Source: Flammeovirga agarivorans
GTDB lineage: Bacteria > Bacteroidota > Bacteroidia > Cytophagales > Flammeovirgaceae
DNA: 64,000 bases
Reading direction: 5' to 3'
NCBI RefSeq assembly: GCF_012641475.1
Contig: NZ_JABAIL010000001.1
Span: forward strand, 372,001 to 436,000
The translations under genes and the position numbers were made by a program. The notes beneath the pieces were generated by a model. That model was not told where the DNA came from, did no database searches, and saw nothing but the letters and a program-made list of their open reading frames with translations. Positions 53,114 through 61,599 of this stretch are shown one piece after another; the first letter of the stretch is position 1, and the number at the start of each line of letters is the position of its first letter.

Positions 53114-54364
53114 ATGAATATCGCAATAATTGGAGGAGGAATTTCCGGGTTGTATACCGCGAGTATTTTAAAAGAACTAAACTATAATATAACTGTTTAT
53201 GAAGCTTCAGACCGATTGGGAGGAAGAATTTATACTCATTCAAGAATAAAGAAAAAGTTTGTAGAATTAGGAGCGGCTGAAATTCATGGAATGAAGTCGG
53301 TGAATTATGAAATGCTCGACCACCTAGAACATAAAATTGAACCTATTGTTGGTAACGAATATGTTTGGTTTGAAAATAAACTTCATGATGTTGAAAAGAA
53401 AGAAGACTTTCCTGAAAGCGTCAATGGATTGTTTGCTTACTTTGGTAATATCAGTAACGAGACTTATGAAGGATCAGTGATGGCTTCTTTAAAGGAGAAG
53501 TCCTTGTACTCTTCTAAATTAAGGTACATCGTTGATGGAATTACTAGTGAATATTCTGCTTCTGCTGAAAAATTGTATGCAAAATCTTTGGGAGAGGAAG
53601 AATGGAGATGGTCATCAGGATTCAGAAATTTCTTTTCTTATGGAAGGTACAGTGATGCTATCGATTTTTTCAAAGATAAATTAGAAAACGAAATTCAGTT
53701 AAATACATCTATTGTTGATATTAATTATGCCGATGATGGTGTAACTCTTTTGACAAGAGGTGGAGAATCGCATCATTTCGATAAAGTGATTGTTAGTACT
53801 TCTTTGGGTGTATTAAAAAAGGAGAAAATTAATTTCACACCACCAATGCCAGATGAAAAAAGAATTGCAATTCAGAAATTAGGCTTTGGTAAAGGACGTA
53901 AATTATTTATTGAGTTTGATAAACCTTTCTGGGAAGAAGATACAACAGAAATTTTAGGAGGGAAAAAATGTCCTATTTATTTAATACGACCAGCTCAACC
54001 TAATTGTATTTGTGCTTATATCATGGCAGATGCAGCCAAAGAGTTTAATCAACTAAGTGATGAAGATGTCGCAGAAATCCTTATTAATGAGTTGGATGAG
54101 ATGTTTCCTGATCTAAATGTTCAAGCCTTATATTCGAATCACTACGGTAAAGATTGGACGTCAGACCCTTATTTTCATGGTACATATTCTTATTCTCGTA
54201 AGGATTCTATTATTCATAGAGAGACACTGAAACAGCCAATAGAAGATAAAGTATTTTTTATTGGAGAGGCCTGCAATACCAGTGGTCATTCTGCGACTGT
54301 GCATGGAGCTATGGAAACTGGAGAGGAAGTGGTTAGAAAGTATTTTGATTCTAAAGTAGTATAG
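53114..54364 (+). CDS. flavin-dependent amine oxidase
   Basis: A 416-residue FAD enzyme. The N-terminal dinucleotide motif IIGGGISGLYTA, followed by YEASDRLGGRI, is typical of the monoamine/polyamine oxidase group. The C-terminal FAD contact is FFIGEACNTSGHSATVHGAMETG near residue 385. A VIVSTSLGVLKK block near residue 228 also fits the family. There is no signal peptide, so it acts in the cytoplasm. The substrate (amine, polyamine or a carotenoid-like compound) is not clear. The next gene starts about 50 bp downstream. Confidence 0.85.
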   Translation: MNIAIIGGGISGLYTASILKELNYNITVYEASDRLGGRIYTHSRIKKKFVELGAAEIHGMKSVNYEMLDHLEHKIEPIVGNEYVWFENKLHDVEKKEDFPESVNGLFAYFGNISNETYEGSVMASLKEKSLYSSKLRYIVDGITSEYSASAEKLYAKSLGEEEWRWSSGFRNFFSYGRYSDAIDFFKDKLENEIQLNTSIVDINYADDGVTLLTRGGESHHFDKVIVSTSLGVLKKEKINFTPPMPDEKRIAIQKLGFGKGRKLFIEFDKPFWEEDTTEILGGKKCPIYLIRPAQPNCICAYIMADAAKEFNQLSDEDVAEILINELDEMFPDLNVQALYSNHYGKDWTSDPYFHGTYSYSRKDSIIHRETLKQPIEDKVFFIGEACNTSGHSATVHGAMETGEEVVRKYFDSKVV

Positions 54365-54415
54365 TTTTTGTATTAAGTAGTGGAAACAAAACTTTAATCA
54401 CGAGAATATTATAGA

Positions 54416-54982
54416 ATGAAGAAAGTATTAATTTATCTTCTTGTGTTTATTGGTGTCTTGTTAATCGGTGGTCTCATTTTTAGAGAAGTGATGATCACTC
54501 AAACCAAGAAACATAGTCCACAAGTAGAAGAAGTATATCATTCTAACGGAATAAACATCTCTATCAACTATTCATCTCCTTTTAAGAAAGGAAGAGTTAT
54601 TTTTGGTAACCTTGTACCTTATGGACATGTTTGGAGAACAGGAGCTAATGAACCAACCACCTTTATGACGAATGTTCCCTTGGATATTCAAGGCCAACGT
54701 TTAGCACCAGGAAGATATTCTATTTGGACAATTCCAGAATCTAAAGAATGGACAGTCATCTTCAATAAAAAGATAAATGATTGGGGAGTAAGTCTTGGCG
54801 GAAAGGCAAGTAGAAATCCTGATGATGATGTTTTGCAAGTCGTAGTTCCTACAGAACACCTTCGAAATGTAGTAGAGAGTTTTATGATTGATGTAAAAGC
54901 TGCTGAAGAATCTAATAAAATGTACTTGAGATTTGAGTGGGATAATGTTGGTGTACAGTTATTATTGAAAGAAGCAAAATAG
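54416..54982 (+). CDS. DUF2911 protein with N-terminal membrane anchor
   Basis: A 188-residue protein with an uncleaved-looking hydrophobic segment (about 4-22) and a mature part that matches DUF2911: a SINYSSPFKKGR block, then VPYGHVWRTGANEPTTF, APGRYSIWTIP and WGVSL. DUF2911 proteins are periplasmic or exported proteins of unknown function, common in Bacteroidota. It follows the amine oxidase gene on the same strand. Confidence 0.85.
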   Translation: MKKVLIYLLVFIGVLLIGGLIFREVMITQTKKHSPQVEEVYHSNGINISINYSSPFKKGRVIFGNLVPYGHVWRTGANEPTTFMTNVPLDIQGQRLAPGRYSIWTIPESKEWTVIFNKKINDWGVSLGGKASRNPDDDVLQVVVPTEHLRNVVESFMIDVKAAEESNKMYLRFEWDNVGVQLLLKEAK

Positions 54983-55106
54983 CGTTTTCGCTCTGTTTTA
55001 GATAAAAATCAAAGCAATTGTTCAATTTTTTAGTTAATATTTGAATGATTGCTTTTTCTATTTTCTCTTTTTAGAAAGTATTGATTATATTATTTTGTGA
55101 TTTACT

Positions 55107-55114
55107 TAAATTTG
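55107..55114 (+). promoter_or_regulatory. -7 promoter element for the 215-residue gene
   Basis: TAAATTTG matches TAnnTTTG, 73 bp before the ATG at 55188. A possible ATTG lies further upstream, at a longer spacing than usual. Confidence 0.4.
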
Positions 55115-55187
55115 TAGTTCATACAGTAAGATCATTTTGTATTTTACTAAGTAAATCTTGACATTAAACCAACTAAGGAAAATCGAC

Positions 55188-55835
55188 ATGACAACGTCTA
55201 AAATTACGCTTGAAGAATATTTGGAAAATCACGAAGCTAAATTCATGAGGATACCAAGGTTTTTTCAAGAAGCATCTCGTGTACTAGGCACAATGTGGGA
55301 AGCATTGGAAGGTATCGAGGAGTTTCAGGAAAAAGGAAACCCCGAGCAAATTTTTATTACGTTATTCTATGTTGAAGAAGAAAAGAGTATTCTGATTCAG
55401 GAAACTCGTTTTGCAATGTCAATGATGTTCCCAATTCAAGTGGAAGACGGAGTACTTATCATTGATACGTTGGATTTAATTACTGCCTTAAGAAAGTTTG
55501 CGGAAAAGTTGCCTGTAGAAAGGGAGCCTATTGCAGAAATTCTTGAATTTGTATTGTACTCGGGGTACTATGGTTTTAAAAATTCAGAGGCTCGCACCTT
55601 AGCAAAATTAATTGTAGATGCTGCTTATCTAAGTGGTAAAGGGGATGTGGATGAAGATGAATTTTTCACTATAGTAGATACGCTGTATGCCCCTCCTCAA
55701 CAGTTTTTCACTGATAAGTATATCGATCAGGAAATATTGGATATCATTGAGGTTCAGGATACAGTTTATAATTATTTACCTGCTGCTTTAATGATTTTAA
55801 GAAAACATTTAGTTCAGGACCAAAGACAACATTAA
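55188..55835 (+). CDS. cytoplasmic protein of unknown function (215 residues)
   Basis: Starts at the ATG at 55188; the longer frame begins at TTG. It is acidic and helical, without signal or membrane segments. A strand-rich patch near residues 50-90 (IFITLFYVEEEKSILIQ, then MMFPIQVEDGVLIIDTLDLI) precedes a helical C-terminal half. I recognise no family. It is 10 bp before the next short gene, so the two form a likely operon. Confidence 0.6.
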   Translation: MTTSKITLEEYLENHEAKFMRIPRFFQEASRVLGTMWEALEGIEEFQEKGNPEQIFITLFYVEEEKSILIQETRFAMSMMFPIQVEDGVLIIDTLDLITALRKFAEKLPVEREPIAEILEFVLYSGYYGFKNSEARTLAKLIVDAAYLSGKGDVDEDEFFTIVDTLYAPPQQFFTDKYIDQEILDIIEVQDTVYNYLPAALMILRKHLVQDQRQH

Positions 55836-55845
55836 ACCCATTTAT

Positions 55846-56097
55846 ATGTTAGAACTTTCGAAAAAAGAAAAGAACTTAAGTTTAACGATTGCTGATCATT
55901 TAATTAATGATCAAGGAATTAAGTCTGAAGATGAGATCGAAAACTTATCAGAAGAGTATTTAACGAATATCATTGTAGAAGTATCTGCTAACTATGAAGA
56001 CCCTGTAAACGTATCAGAAGTGTTTTTGAAGACATTTAAAGGGATTTTAAAATTTGATGTAGCCTATTTACTTCGATCAAATCGCTGTTGTTCATAG
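55846..56097 (+). CDS. small acidic protein of unknown function
   Basis: Eighty-three residues, acidic at first and ending in NRCCS with a vicinal cysteine pair. Two helices are likely (about 5-30 and 40-75). It has no signal peptide and no recognised domain. It is the second gene of a two-gene unit with the 215-residue protein, and converges on the FG-GAP gene. Confidence 0.55.
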   Translation: MLELSKKEKNLSLTIADHLINDQGIKSEDEIENLSEEYLTNIIVEVSANYEDPVNVSEVFLKTFKGILKFDVAYLLRSNRCCS

Positions 56098-56122
56098 TAA
56101 TTTCTTTAGTGAATACTATCTA

Positions 56123-58267
56123 TTACTGAACTATTATTTTGCTGACCTGTATTTGATTTTGAGCTTGATATATCTGTAAAATATATAAGCCTCTTTGCCA
56201 ATGATCAGTTCTGATATTTATCGTCTGATTACTTTCTATTTCTATAGTTAACATTAACTGTCCTAGTTGATTATAGATACGACCGTTAACCAAAGTAGCG
56301 TATTCGTTTTTAATATTTATTTGTTGTGAAGTGGGGTTAGGAAAAACCTTTAACTTCGAATAAACAGTTGGATTTTCAACAGCTGTTGGCTGATCATATT
56401 GCCCAATTTTGGCTAGATATAATCCTCCTCCTTCTGATCCTGTAATAAGGTAATCACCAAGTTGTGTACTCTTTAGTCTGTTACCGTAAGTACGATCAAT
56501 AAACTTTTCGTCATTAAAAAATGCTTTACTCTGATAAGTAGGGTTCTCTGATCTAAAGTTTTGCCATACTCTTGGGGTACCACTATCATCCCATACAAGT
56601 AAATCGTCACGTCCATCGTTATTGAGGTCACTGACAAAAGCAGATGGATATTTCCTTAAGATATTACCTTCAATATTTAAAAATGACTCTTCCTGAAGCT
56701 CGAAAGTACCATTGGTATTTTGATGATGGTATTCTAGAGCACCAGAAAATTTACCTAGTAAAACATCAATTAGACCATCTGCATCAATATCTACGAAATA
56801 GGGTATATCTTCGGGCCTATGCTCAAATATCCTTTCAGGAGTAGTATTCGCTTCGAAATCATTTTCTAGTGAGAATAAATAAACTCCTGCTTGATTACTA
56901 TTTGGAACTCTACCGCTTATTGCCAATTGTGTTGTGTTTTTCCATTGAATGATCTGAGGAGAAATATCTAACATTCCCCATGCCTGAATATTTAAGAAGT
57001 TATCCGTGATCCATTGGAATTCAGGAGATGTATTACTGCCTATATTTTTGTAATAAGAGATACCACCTCCAGAAGAGTTTCCTTCATTGTCAAAACTTAT
57101 TCTATAACCAATTAATAAATCTAATTTTCCATCATTATCAACATCGTATGTGATGGGTCTACTTCGTTCTCCTAAATCAATTCCTGTATTTTGGATAAAG
57201 TTATCTTCTTGAAATGTCCATGCAGGTGAAGTCATAGTACCCGTATTTTTATACCTCCAAACGTATTTTGAAAAATCTGTGAGATCTCCTTCATTAGTAT
57301 CAATATTTGGAGCTATAATCATATCTTCCAAGCCGTCATTATCTGTATCTACAAAGAATGCTACAGGAAAATCAGGGAAACTTACAGGATGACTTTGCGG
57401 AAAAAATGTGATGGATTCATCAAAAGATGCATTCTCATTGGATCCTTTATTAGGTAAAGCGACTAGGTTGGTACAGCTTCTTTCCCCAATCAGCAAATCT
57501 AAATTGCCATTCCCATTAACATCATACATCGTAAGTGCCGAACCCAGGTGTTGAATTCGTCCATTTGAGGTGCAATTGTCGTCACCGAAGACATAGGTTG
57601 CACAGTCACCACATTCTTGGAAGTCACCCCAATTATCTGTTCTTTTTCGAAAAGATGGAATACCTTCTTCAATACCTTGATTGATATGAGCTTCTATGGT
57701 ACCGCCTAAACCAGGGACGAAAGTTAAAAAATCAATGAGACCATCTCCGTCAACATCGGCAAACGTAGGGGAGTCTGCCAAAGCAGAAGTAAGAGGTGTT
57801 GGTGACCCTGAAAATGTAGTGGTTTCTAATTGAGTGGGTAAATCACTAAAACTAAGCGTTGAAGATGAGCTATTATTTGGGTAAATGTAGATGCCATCTT
57901 CTTCTCCAATGATAAGGTCCTTTTTTCCATTATCATTAAAGTCTACTAATTGTATCCAGAATCGGATGTCTTGAGGGAATAAAACTTCATATTCAGGAGC
58001 ATATTCCCATTGATTATTTTGAAACAGATAAGTACTGATTTTTCTAGTCGTACGATCAAAAAGTACTAAATCGTCTGTATTGTCTAGATTGAGATCTAAA
58101 TTAAAGAATTGAGGTGCATTTATTCCTCCATTCCATGCGTTATTAAACGCAACGTTCTCTTTTATAACTTGGATATCAGACGCGTTGGTGAATCCGATAT
58201 TCTGAGCATATATACCTTGTAAATTTAAATAAGTAAGGCAGATAAGGATTAAGAAGGTACGTTGCAT
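56123..58267 (-). CDS. FG-GAP/VCBS repeat protein with T9SS sorting domain
   Basis: A 714-residue secreted protein with a signal peptide ending near residue 22 (IYAQ). The body has seven or more FG-GAP/VCBS-type calcium-binding blades, each with a D-x-D/N-x-D/N-G-x-x-D loop (for example DVDGDGLIDFL near 173 and DVDNDGKLDLLIG near 378), forming a beta-propeller. The last 80 residues are a type A T9SS sorting domain (LKVFPNPTSQQ ... RGLYILQI). It is therefore exported through the T9SS to the surface or medium. The ligand is unknown. Confidence 0.88.
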   Translation of the reverse strand: MQRTFLILICLTYLNLQGIYAQNIGFTNASDIQVIKENVAFNNAWNGGINAPQFFNLDLNLDNTDDLVLFDRTTRKISTYLFQNNQWEYAPEYEVLFPQDIRFWIQLVDFNDNGKKDLIIGEEDGIYIYPNNSSSSTLSFSDLPTQLETTTFSGSPTPLTSALADSPTFADVDGDGLIDFLTFVPGLGGTIEAHINQGIEEGIPSFRKRTDNWGDFQECGDCATYVFGDDNCTSNGRIQHLGSALTMYDVNGNGNLDLLIGERSCTNLVALPNKGSNENASFDESITFFPQSHPVSFPDFPVAFFVDTDNDGLEDMIIAPNIDTNEGDLTDFSKYVWRYKNTGTMTSPAWTFQEDNFIQNTGIDLGERSRPITYDVDNDGKLDLLIGYRISFDNEGNSSGGGISYYKNIGSNTSPEFQWITDNFLNIQAWGMLDISPQIIQWKNTTQLAISGRVPNSNQAGVYLFSLENDFEANTTPERIFEHRPEDIPYFVDIDADGLIDVLLGKFSGALEYHHQNTNGTFELQEESFLNIEGNILRKYPSAFVSDLNNDGRDDLLVWDDSGTPRVWQNFRSENPTYQSKAFFNDEKFIDRTYGNRLKSTQLGDYLITGSEGGGLYLAKIGQYDQPTAVENPTVYSKLKVFPNPTSQQINIKNEYATLVNGRIYNQLGQLMLTIEIESNQTINIRTDHWQRGLYILQIYQAQNQIQVSKIIVQ

Positions 58268-58312
58268 TTAGTATTATCAAATAGGGTTACGTAATGATTA
58301 TTAGTCTTACAA

Positions 58313-58603
58313 TCATAAATCTACTTGAAAATCTAGGTAAAACGCAACTGCTTCTTTTATTATTTCTTCTTGTTTTCGGCCTTCTTTATCTGCAAGTGCC
58401 TTTATTTTATTTTTCTGATCTTCAGAAAGAGCATCGAATAATGAATTACTAACTTCAGAAGTTGGTGAAGCATTTAAGGGGTTAGAAGGGGTAGGTTCCA
58501 CAATTGGAGCTTCCTTCTTTTCTTCTTTTTTAGGTGTTGAGTTAGATAATGGTGAACCTCCTAATAATGAATCCAACCCACCTGAGAAACTTTTCTTTGC
58601 CAT
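58313..58603 (-). CDS. small ParA partner candidate with RHH-like C-terminus
   Basis: A 96-residue protein in two parts: a flexible region (1-50) rich in S, P, K and E with GGLDSLLGGSPLS near the N-terminus, and a helical C-terminus (60-92) that looks like a ribbon-helix-helix or a small coiled domain (DQKNKIKALADKEGRK). It starts 11 bp after the parA-like gene's stop and is thus in the same operon. The layout of a ParA ATPase with a small partner fits partition systems and cargo-positioning systems such as McdAB; I cannot tell which. It has no ParB domain. Confidence 0.68.
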   Translation of the reverse strand: MAKKSFSGGLDSLLGGSPLSNSTPKKEEKKEAPIVEPTPSNPLNASPTSEVSNSLFDALSEDQKNKIKALADKEGRKQEEIIKEAVAFYLDFQVDL

Positions 58604-58614
58604 ATTTTCAATAT

Positions 58615-59388
58615 TTAGGATGTAACTTTAGTAGTGGAACGTTCTGCAACTTCTTGTGCTAACGCCCAATAGTCTACCGCACCATTACTTTTAGGATTGT
58701 ATCTGAAAATATTTGTTTGTTTAGAAGGAGCTTCAGCTAAAGCGACGTTGTCTCTAATCACAGTATTGAAAAGTGTATCTCCAAAATGTTTTTGAATTGC
58801 TTCTTTCACATTTCTATTTAAGATTTTTCTTTTATCAAACTGAGTAATGAAGACCCCTCCAATTTCTAAGTCTTGATTTAATCTTTGTTGCACTTTTTCA
58901 ATTACTTCTAAAAGCTTTTTTAGGCCTTGAGTTGCCAAAAATTGCGCTTGCAATGGGAAGTAAACTTGATTAGAAGCGGTAAATGCATTTATCGTAAGTA
59001 GACCTAAACTTGGAGGACAATCAATTAATATAAAGTCAAATTGATCTTTCACCTTGTTTAAGTGATCTTTGAGAATAAATTCCCTACCTGCTTCCATACT
59101 TAATTCTAACTCAGCACCAGAAAGGTCTAGTTCTGCAGGAATTACAAATAAGTCCATCTCTAATTCATGCATGCTTTCTTCTGTAGTACAGAATCCTCGC
59201 AACAAGGTATATACCGATTTTTCAGGTTCGAATATCCCTAAAGACTGACTTAAATTTGCTTGAGGATCCATATCAACCATCAAAATACGCTTACCCATTT
59301 GATGTAGAGCGGCGCCTATATTGACAACAGAAGTAGTTTTTCCTACTCCTCCTTTATGATTACTTATAGAAATGACCTGTGCTGCCAT
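58615..59388 (-). CDS. ParA family ATPase
   Basis: A 257-residue ParA/Soj ATPase with the deviant Walker A K12-G-G-V-G-K17-T-T, a Walker A' block MVDMDPQANLS near residue 40, and Walker B FILIDCPPSLG near residue 120. These ATPases bind the nucleoid and move DNA or cargo. No ParB or parS-like repeat is in view. The downstream partner gene and the unrelated neighbours suggest a cargo-positioning role as an alternative to chromosome partition. Confidence 0.88.
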   Translation of the reverse strand: MAAQVISISNHKGGVGKTTSVVNIGAALHQMGKRILMVDMDPQANLSQSLGIFEPEKSVYTLLRGFCTTEESMHELEMDLFVIPAELDLSGAELELSMEAGREFILKDHLNKVKDQFDFILIDCPPSLGLLTINAFTASNQVYFPLQAQFLATQGLKKLLEVIEKVQQRLNQDLEIGGVFITQFDKRKILNRNVKEAIQKHFGDTLFNTVIRDNVALAEAPSKQTNIFRYNPKSNGAVDYWALAQEVAERSTTKVTS

Positions 59389-59463
59389 TGTTAGTTGTGC
59401 TTTTAAAAAATTATGATGATAAACTCTATGTAGTAGTATTTACCTTAAAATATTTTTAAGCAA

Positions 59464-60117
59464 TTAACGTGCACTATTTCGTTTTTCTGCCCATTTTGTT
59501 TGAAGCCAAAAGGCAATAGGAACTAATGTATAAGGAACTTGAGCATATTCGATAGCAACGTAGCCTAAAATTAAAGAGATGAAAGCCAAAAGCGGTTCCA
59601 TCCATAGTCCTTCGCTTATTTCTTTATTGTCTAATGGATCAACAGGGTTTTTAAGCAGTCTATTATTAAAACTAACATGCTTCCAAGCTGAAAAAGAAAG
59701 TAGGCCGATAATTATTACATTAATACTGTATGCTGCAATTGCCACAAAATAATCAGGAAAAGCAGTCGCTAAACCGTTAGAAAATGGCAATAATGCAACA
59801 AATGCCAGCATTAATAAATCGAGCCACATATACACCGTATCTGCTCCTTTCATGAGTCTTGTCGTAACGGTATGCTTTAACCAGTATACCGCTAATAAAA
59901 CAAAGGTCGAAAGGAAGATACCAAGTATAGGTAACTGATTAGAAAACGCAGAAAGTAGCTGTTTATTACTTTTTATATCTCCTACTTCTGGAAGATCTAT
60001 TGCTAAAAGGAGCATAGTCATAGAAGTAGCGAAGATAATATCCGCTAATCGGGTAATTCTTGTTAACCAGCTTTTTGAAATAGTTTTGGGTTGGTAATCT
60101 TTTTTAAATACCATCAT
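59464..60117 (-). CDS. TMEM175-family (DUF1211) potassium channel-like protein
   Basis: A 217-residue inner-membrane protein with about six hydrophobic segments. The first segment holds the family pattern R-x-x-x-F-S-D in the altered form R20-ITR-L24-A25-D26 followed by IIFATSMTMLLLAI. The remaining segments and their spacing fit DUF1211/TMEM175. Bacterial members can form potassium-selective channels; with the altered motif the activity here is uncertain. It lies 25 bp after the TetR gene, so the two are probably co-transcribed. Confidence 0.72.
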   Translation of the reverse strand: MMVFKKDYQPKTISKSWLTRITRLADIIFATSMTMLLLAIDLPEVGDIKSNKQLLSAFSNQLPILGIFLSTFVLLAVYWLKHTVTTRLMKGADTVYMWLDLLMLAFVALLPFSNGLATAFPDYFVAIAAYSINVIIIGLLSFSAWKHVSFNNRLLKNPVDPLDNKEISEGLWMEPLLAFISLILGYVAIEYAQVPYTLVPIAFWLQTKWAEKRNSAR

Positions 60118-60142
60118 TTTAGAATGTTGTAGTTAATTATTT

Positions 60143-60751
60143 TTATGGCATAAGCATCTTTTCTAAGTATTCATCACAAAATTCTAAGATTCTCTTCTGA
60201 GTATGTTCATTGTAGTTGGATACTCCTTCAACAGTAGGTTTAATTATTATTCTTTCAGAACGGATGATATAGTCATTCAATGCATTCACTAAAAACGAAA
60301 CAACTAGTTCTTCGTCTACATCAGCATTGTAGATGCCTTGCTTTTTACCCTCAACGATTTTATCTAAAAATAAGTTACTTACAATATTGGCAACTTCATC
60401 ATTTTTTGTAATTACCTCTGCTCTAAGCTCCATCATCTCCTCTACGTTCATGATACGGGCTAAATCACGGTTCATTAAAGAAACTTTAAAAAACTTACGA
60501 AGTGCTAATTTTAAAAACTCTAACCCTTCATTCTCAGAGTTTTTAAGGCTTTCCACTACATTTTGAATCTGAGAAGAAAAGTCAGTAATAATCTCTTTTA
60601 ATAATGCTTCTTTAGAACCAAAGTAGTAGTTAATCATCCCTTGGCTAACTTTGGCCGTTTGTGCTATTTCTCTTGTTGATGCACCATCAAAACCTCGTTG
60701 TGATATTAGTTTTGTTGCAACCTTTAAAACGTGTTCTCTGTTATTTTTCAT
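60143..60751 (-). CDS. TetR/AcrR family transcriptional regulator
   Basis: A 202-residue regulator. Residues 8-55 are the TetR DNA-binding domain: VATKLISQRGFDGASTREIAQTA, then VSQGMINYYFGSKEALL. The C-terminal helical domain would bind an unknown ligand. It is divergent from the DUF4251 gene and upstream of the TMEM175-like gene. An inverted repeat in the divergent spacer is a candidate operator (60761-60803). Confidence 0.9.
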   Translation of the reverse strand: MKNNREHVLKVATKLISQRGFDGASTREIAQTAKVSQGMINYYFGSKEALLKEIITDFSSQIQNVVESLKNSENEGLEFLKLALRKFFKVSLMNRDLARIMNVEEMMELRAEVITKNDEVANIVSNLFLDKIVEGKKQGIYNADVDEELVVSFLVNALNDYIIRSERIIIKPTVEGVSNYNEHTQKRILEFCDEYLEKMLMP

Positions 60752-60760
60752 ATCCTTTAA

Positions 60761-60803
60761 TTGATCGAATGATTAATAATTAATAAAGATAATCATCAAT
60801 TCG
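60761..60803. promoter_or_regulatory. candidate TetR operator (inverted repeat)
   Basis: ATGATTA at 60769-60775 and TAATCAT at 60790-60796 form an inverted repeat with 14 bp between. Outer arms TTGAT/ATCAA and CGAAT/ATTCG also repeat in inverted form with small offsets. It is 10-52 bp before the TetR start. Confidence 0.4.
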
Positions 60804-60844
60804 AAAAAAAAAACATAAAATGTATATCAGAGATTGGAAAGATT

Positions 60845-60852
60845 TATATTTG
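60845..60852 (+). promoter_or_regulatory. -7 promoter element for the DUF4251-gldF unit
   Basis: TATATTTG matches TAnnTTTG and lies 95 bp before the ATG at 60948 (47 bp before the alternative ATG at 60900). Confidence 0.45.
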
Positions 60853-60947
60853 TATATGAGATAGAGTAATCACGAATTAATACACTCAGAACACTTTAAA
60901 TGAAACTCTATTTGATTTTCAATTTTTTGAATCTAATTATGTTAACC

Positions 60948-61583
60948 ATGAAAAACTGGATCTTACGTTCATTTACTTTCTTTGTTTTATTCTCATTTAT
61001 TGGCCTTTCAAATTTTGCTACTGCTCAAGACACTAAACCTGAACAGGAACTTACTGAGAAAGAAAAGAAAAAACTTGCTCGTAAAAAGGCAAAAGAAGAA
61101 AGAAAGAAGGCAAAAGAATTAGCAAAACAACAAGCTCAGGCCGAAGAAAAAGCTCGTTTTGAGATGGCAAAGGCAGGAATGTTGTCACAGCAATTTGTGT
61201 TACAGGCAAATCAAGTATATGATCGTTATGGAAATACTGCCCAAGTAACAAACAATATTAACTTTGTGAAGTTAGATGATGATAAATGTGTAGTTCAATT
61301 AGGCTTTGAAGGTATAGTTGGATACAATGGTGTTGGAGGTATCACTTTAGATGGTAAAATATCTGATTTGAAAGTAGAAGAAAATGATAATGGAAGCATC
61401 ATGATGTCTTTCAATGTACAGGGGGCAATGATGCAAGCCGCCGTAAGAATAAATTTAAATGGTGCAGACAATTGGGCTGATGCAACAGTTCGTTCTCAAA
61501 CGGAGAACATTGAAATCAGATTTAGAGGAAATATTCTTCCTACCAACTTGTCGTCTGTATACCAAGGAGCAACTCCTTATTAA
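60948..61583 (+). CDS. DUF4251 exported protein
   Basis: A 211-residue protein with a signal peptide ending near residue 27 (ATAQ). I choose the ATG at 60948 because it gives a normal signal peptide; the ATG at 60900 would add 16 hydrophobic residues. A highly charged helix (about 33-65, lysine/glutamate repeats) precedes a beta-rich domain that fits DUF4251: a VYDRYGNTAQV start, KLDDDKCVVQLGFEG, NGVGGITLDGKI and IRFRGNI. Its function is unknown. It is 16 bp before gldF. Confidence 0.78.
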   Translation: MKNWILRSFTFFVLFSFIGLSNFATAQDTKPEQELTEKEKKKLARKKAKEERKKAKELAKQQAQAEEKARFEMAKAGMLSQQFVLQANQVYDRYGNTAQVTNNINFVKLDDDKCVVQLGFEGIVGYNGVGGITLDGKISDLKVEENDNGSIMMSFNVQGAMMQAAVRINLNGADNWADATVRSQTENIEIRFRGNILPTNLSSVYQGATPY

Positions 61584-61599
61584 TTGATTTTTTTAAGCA

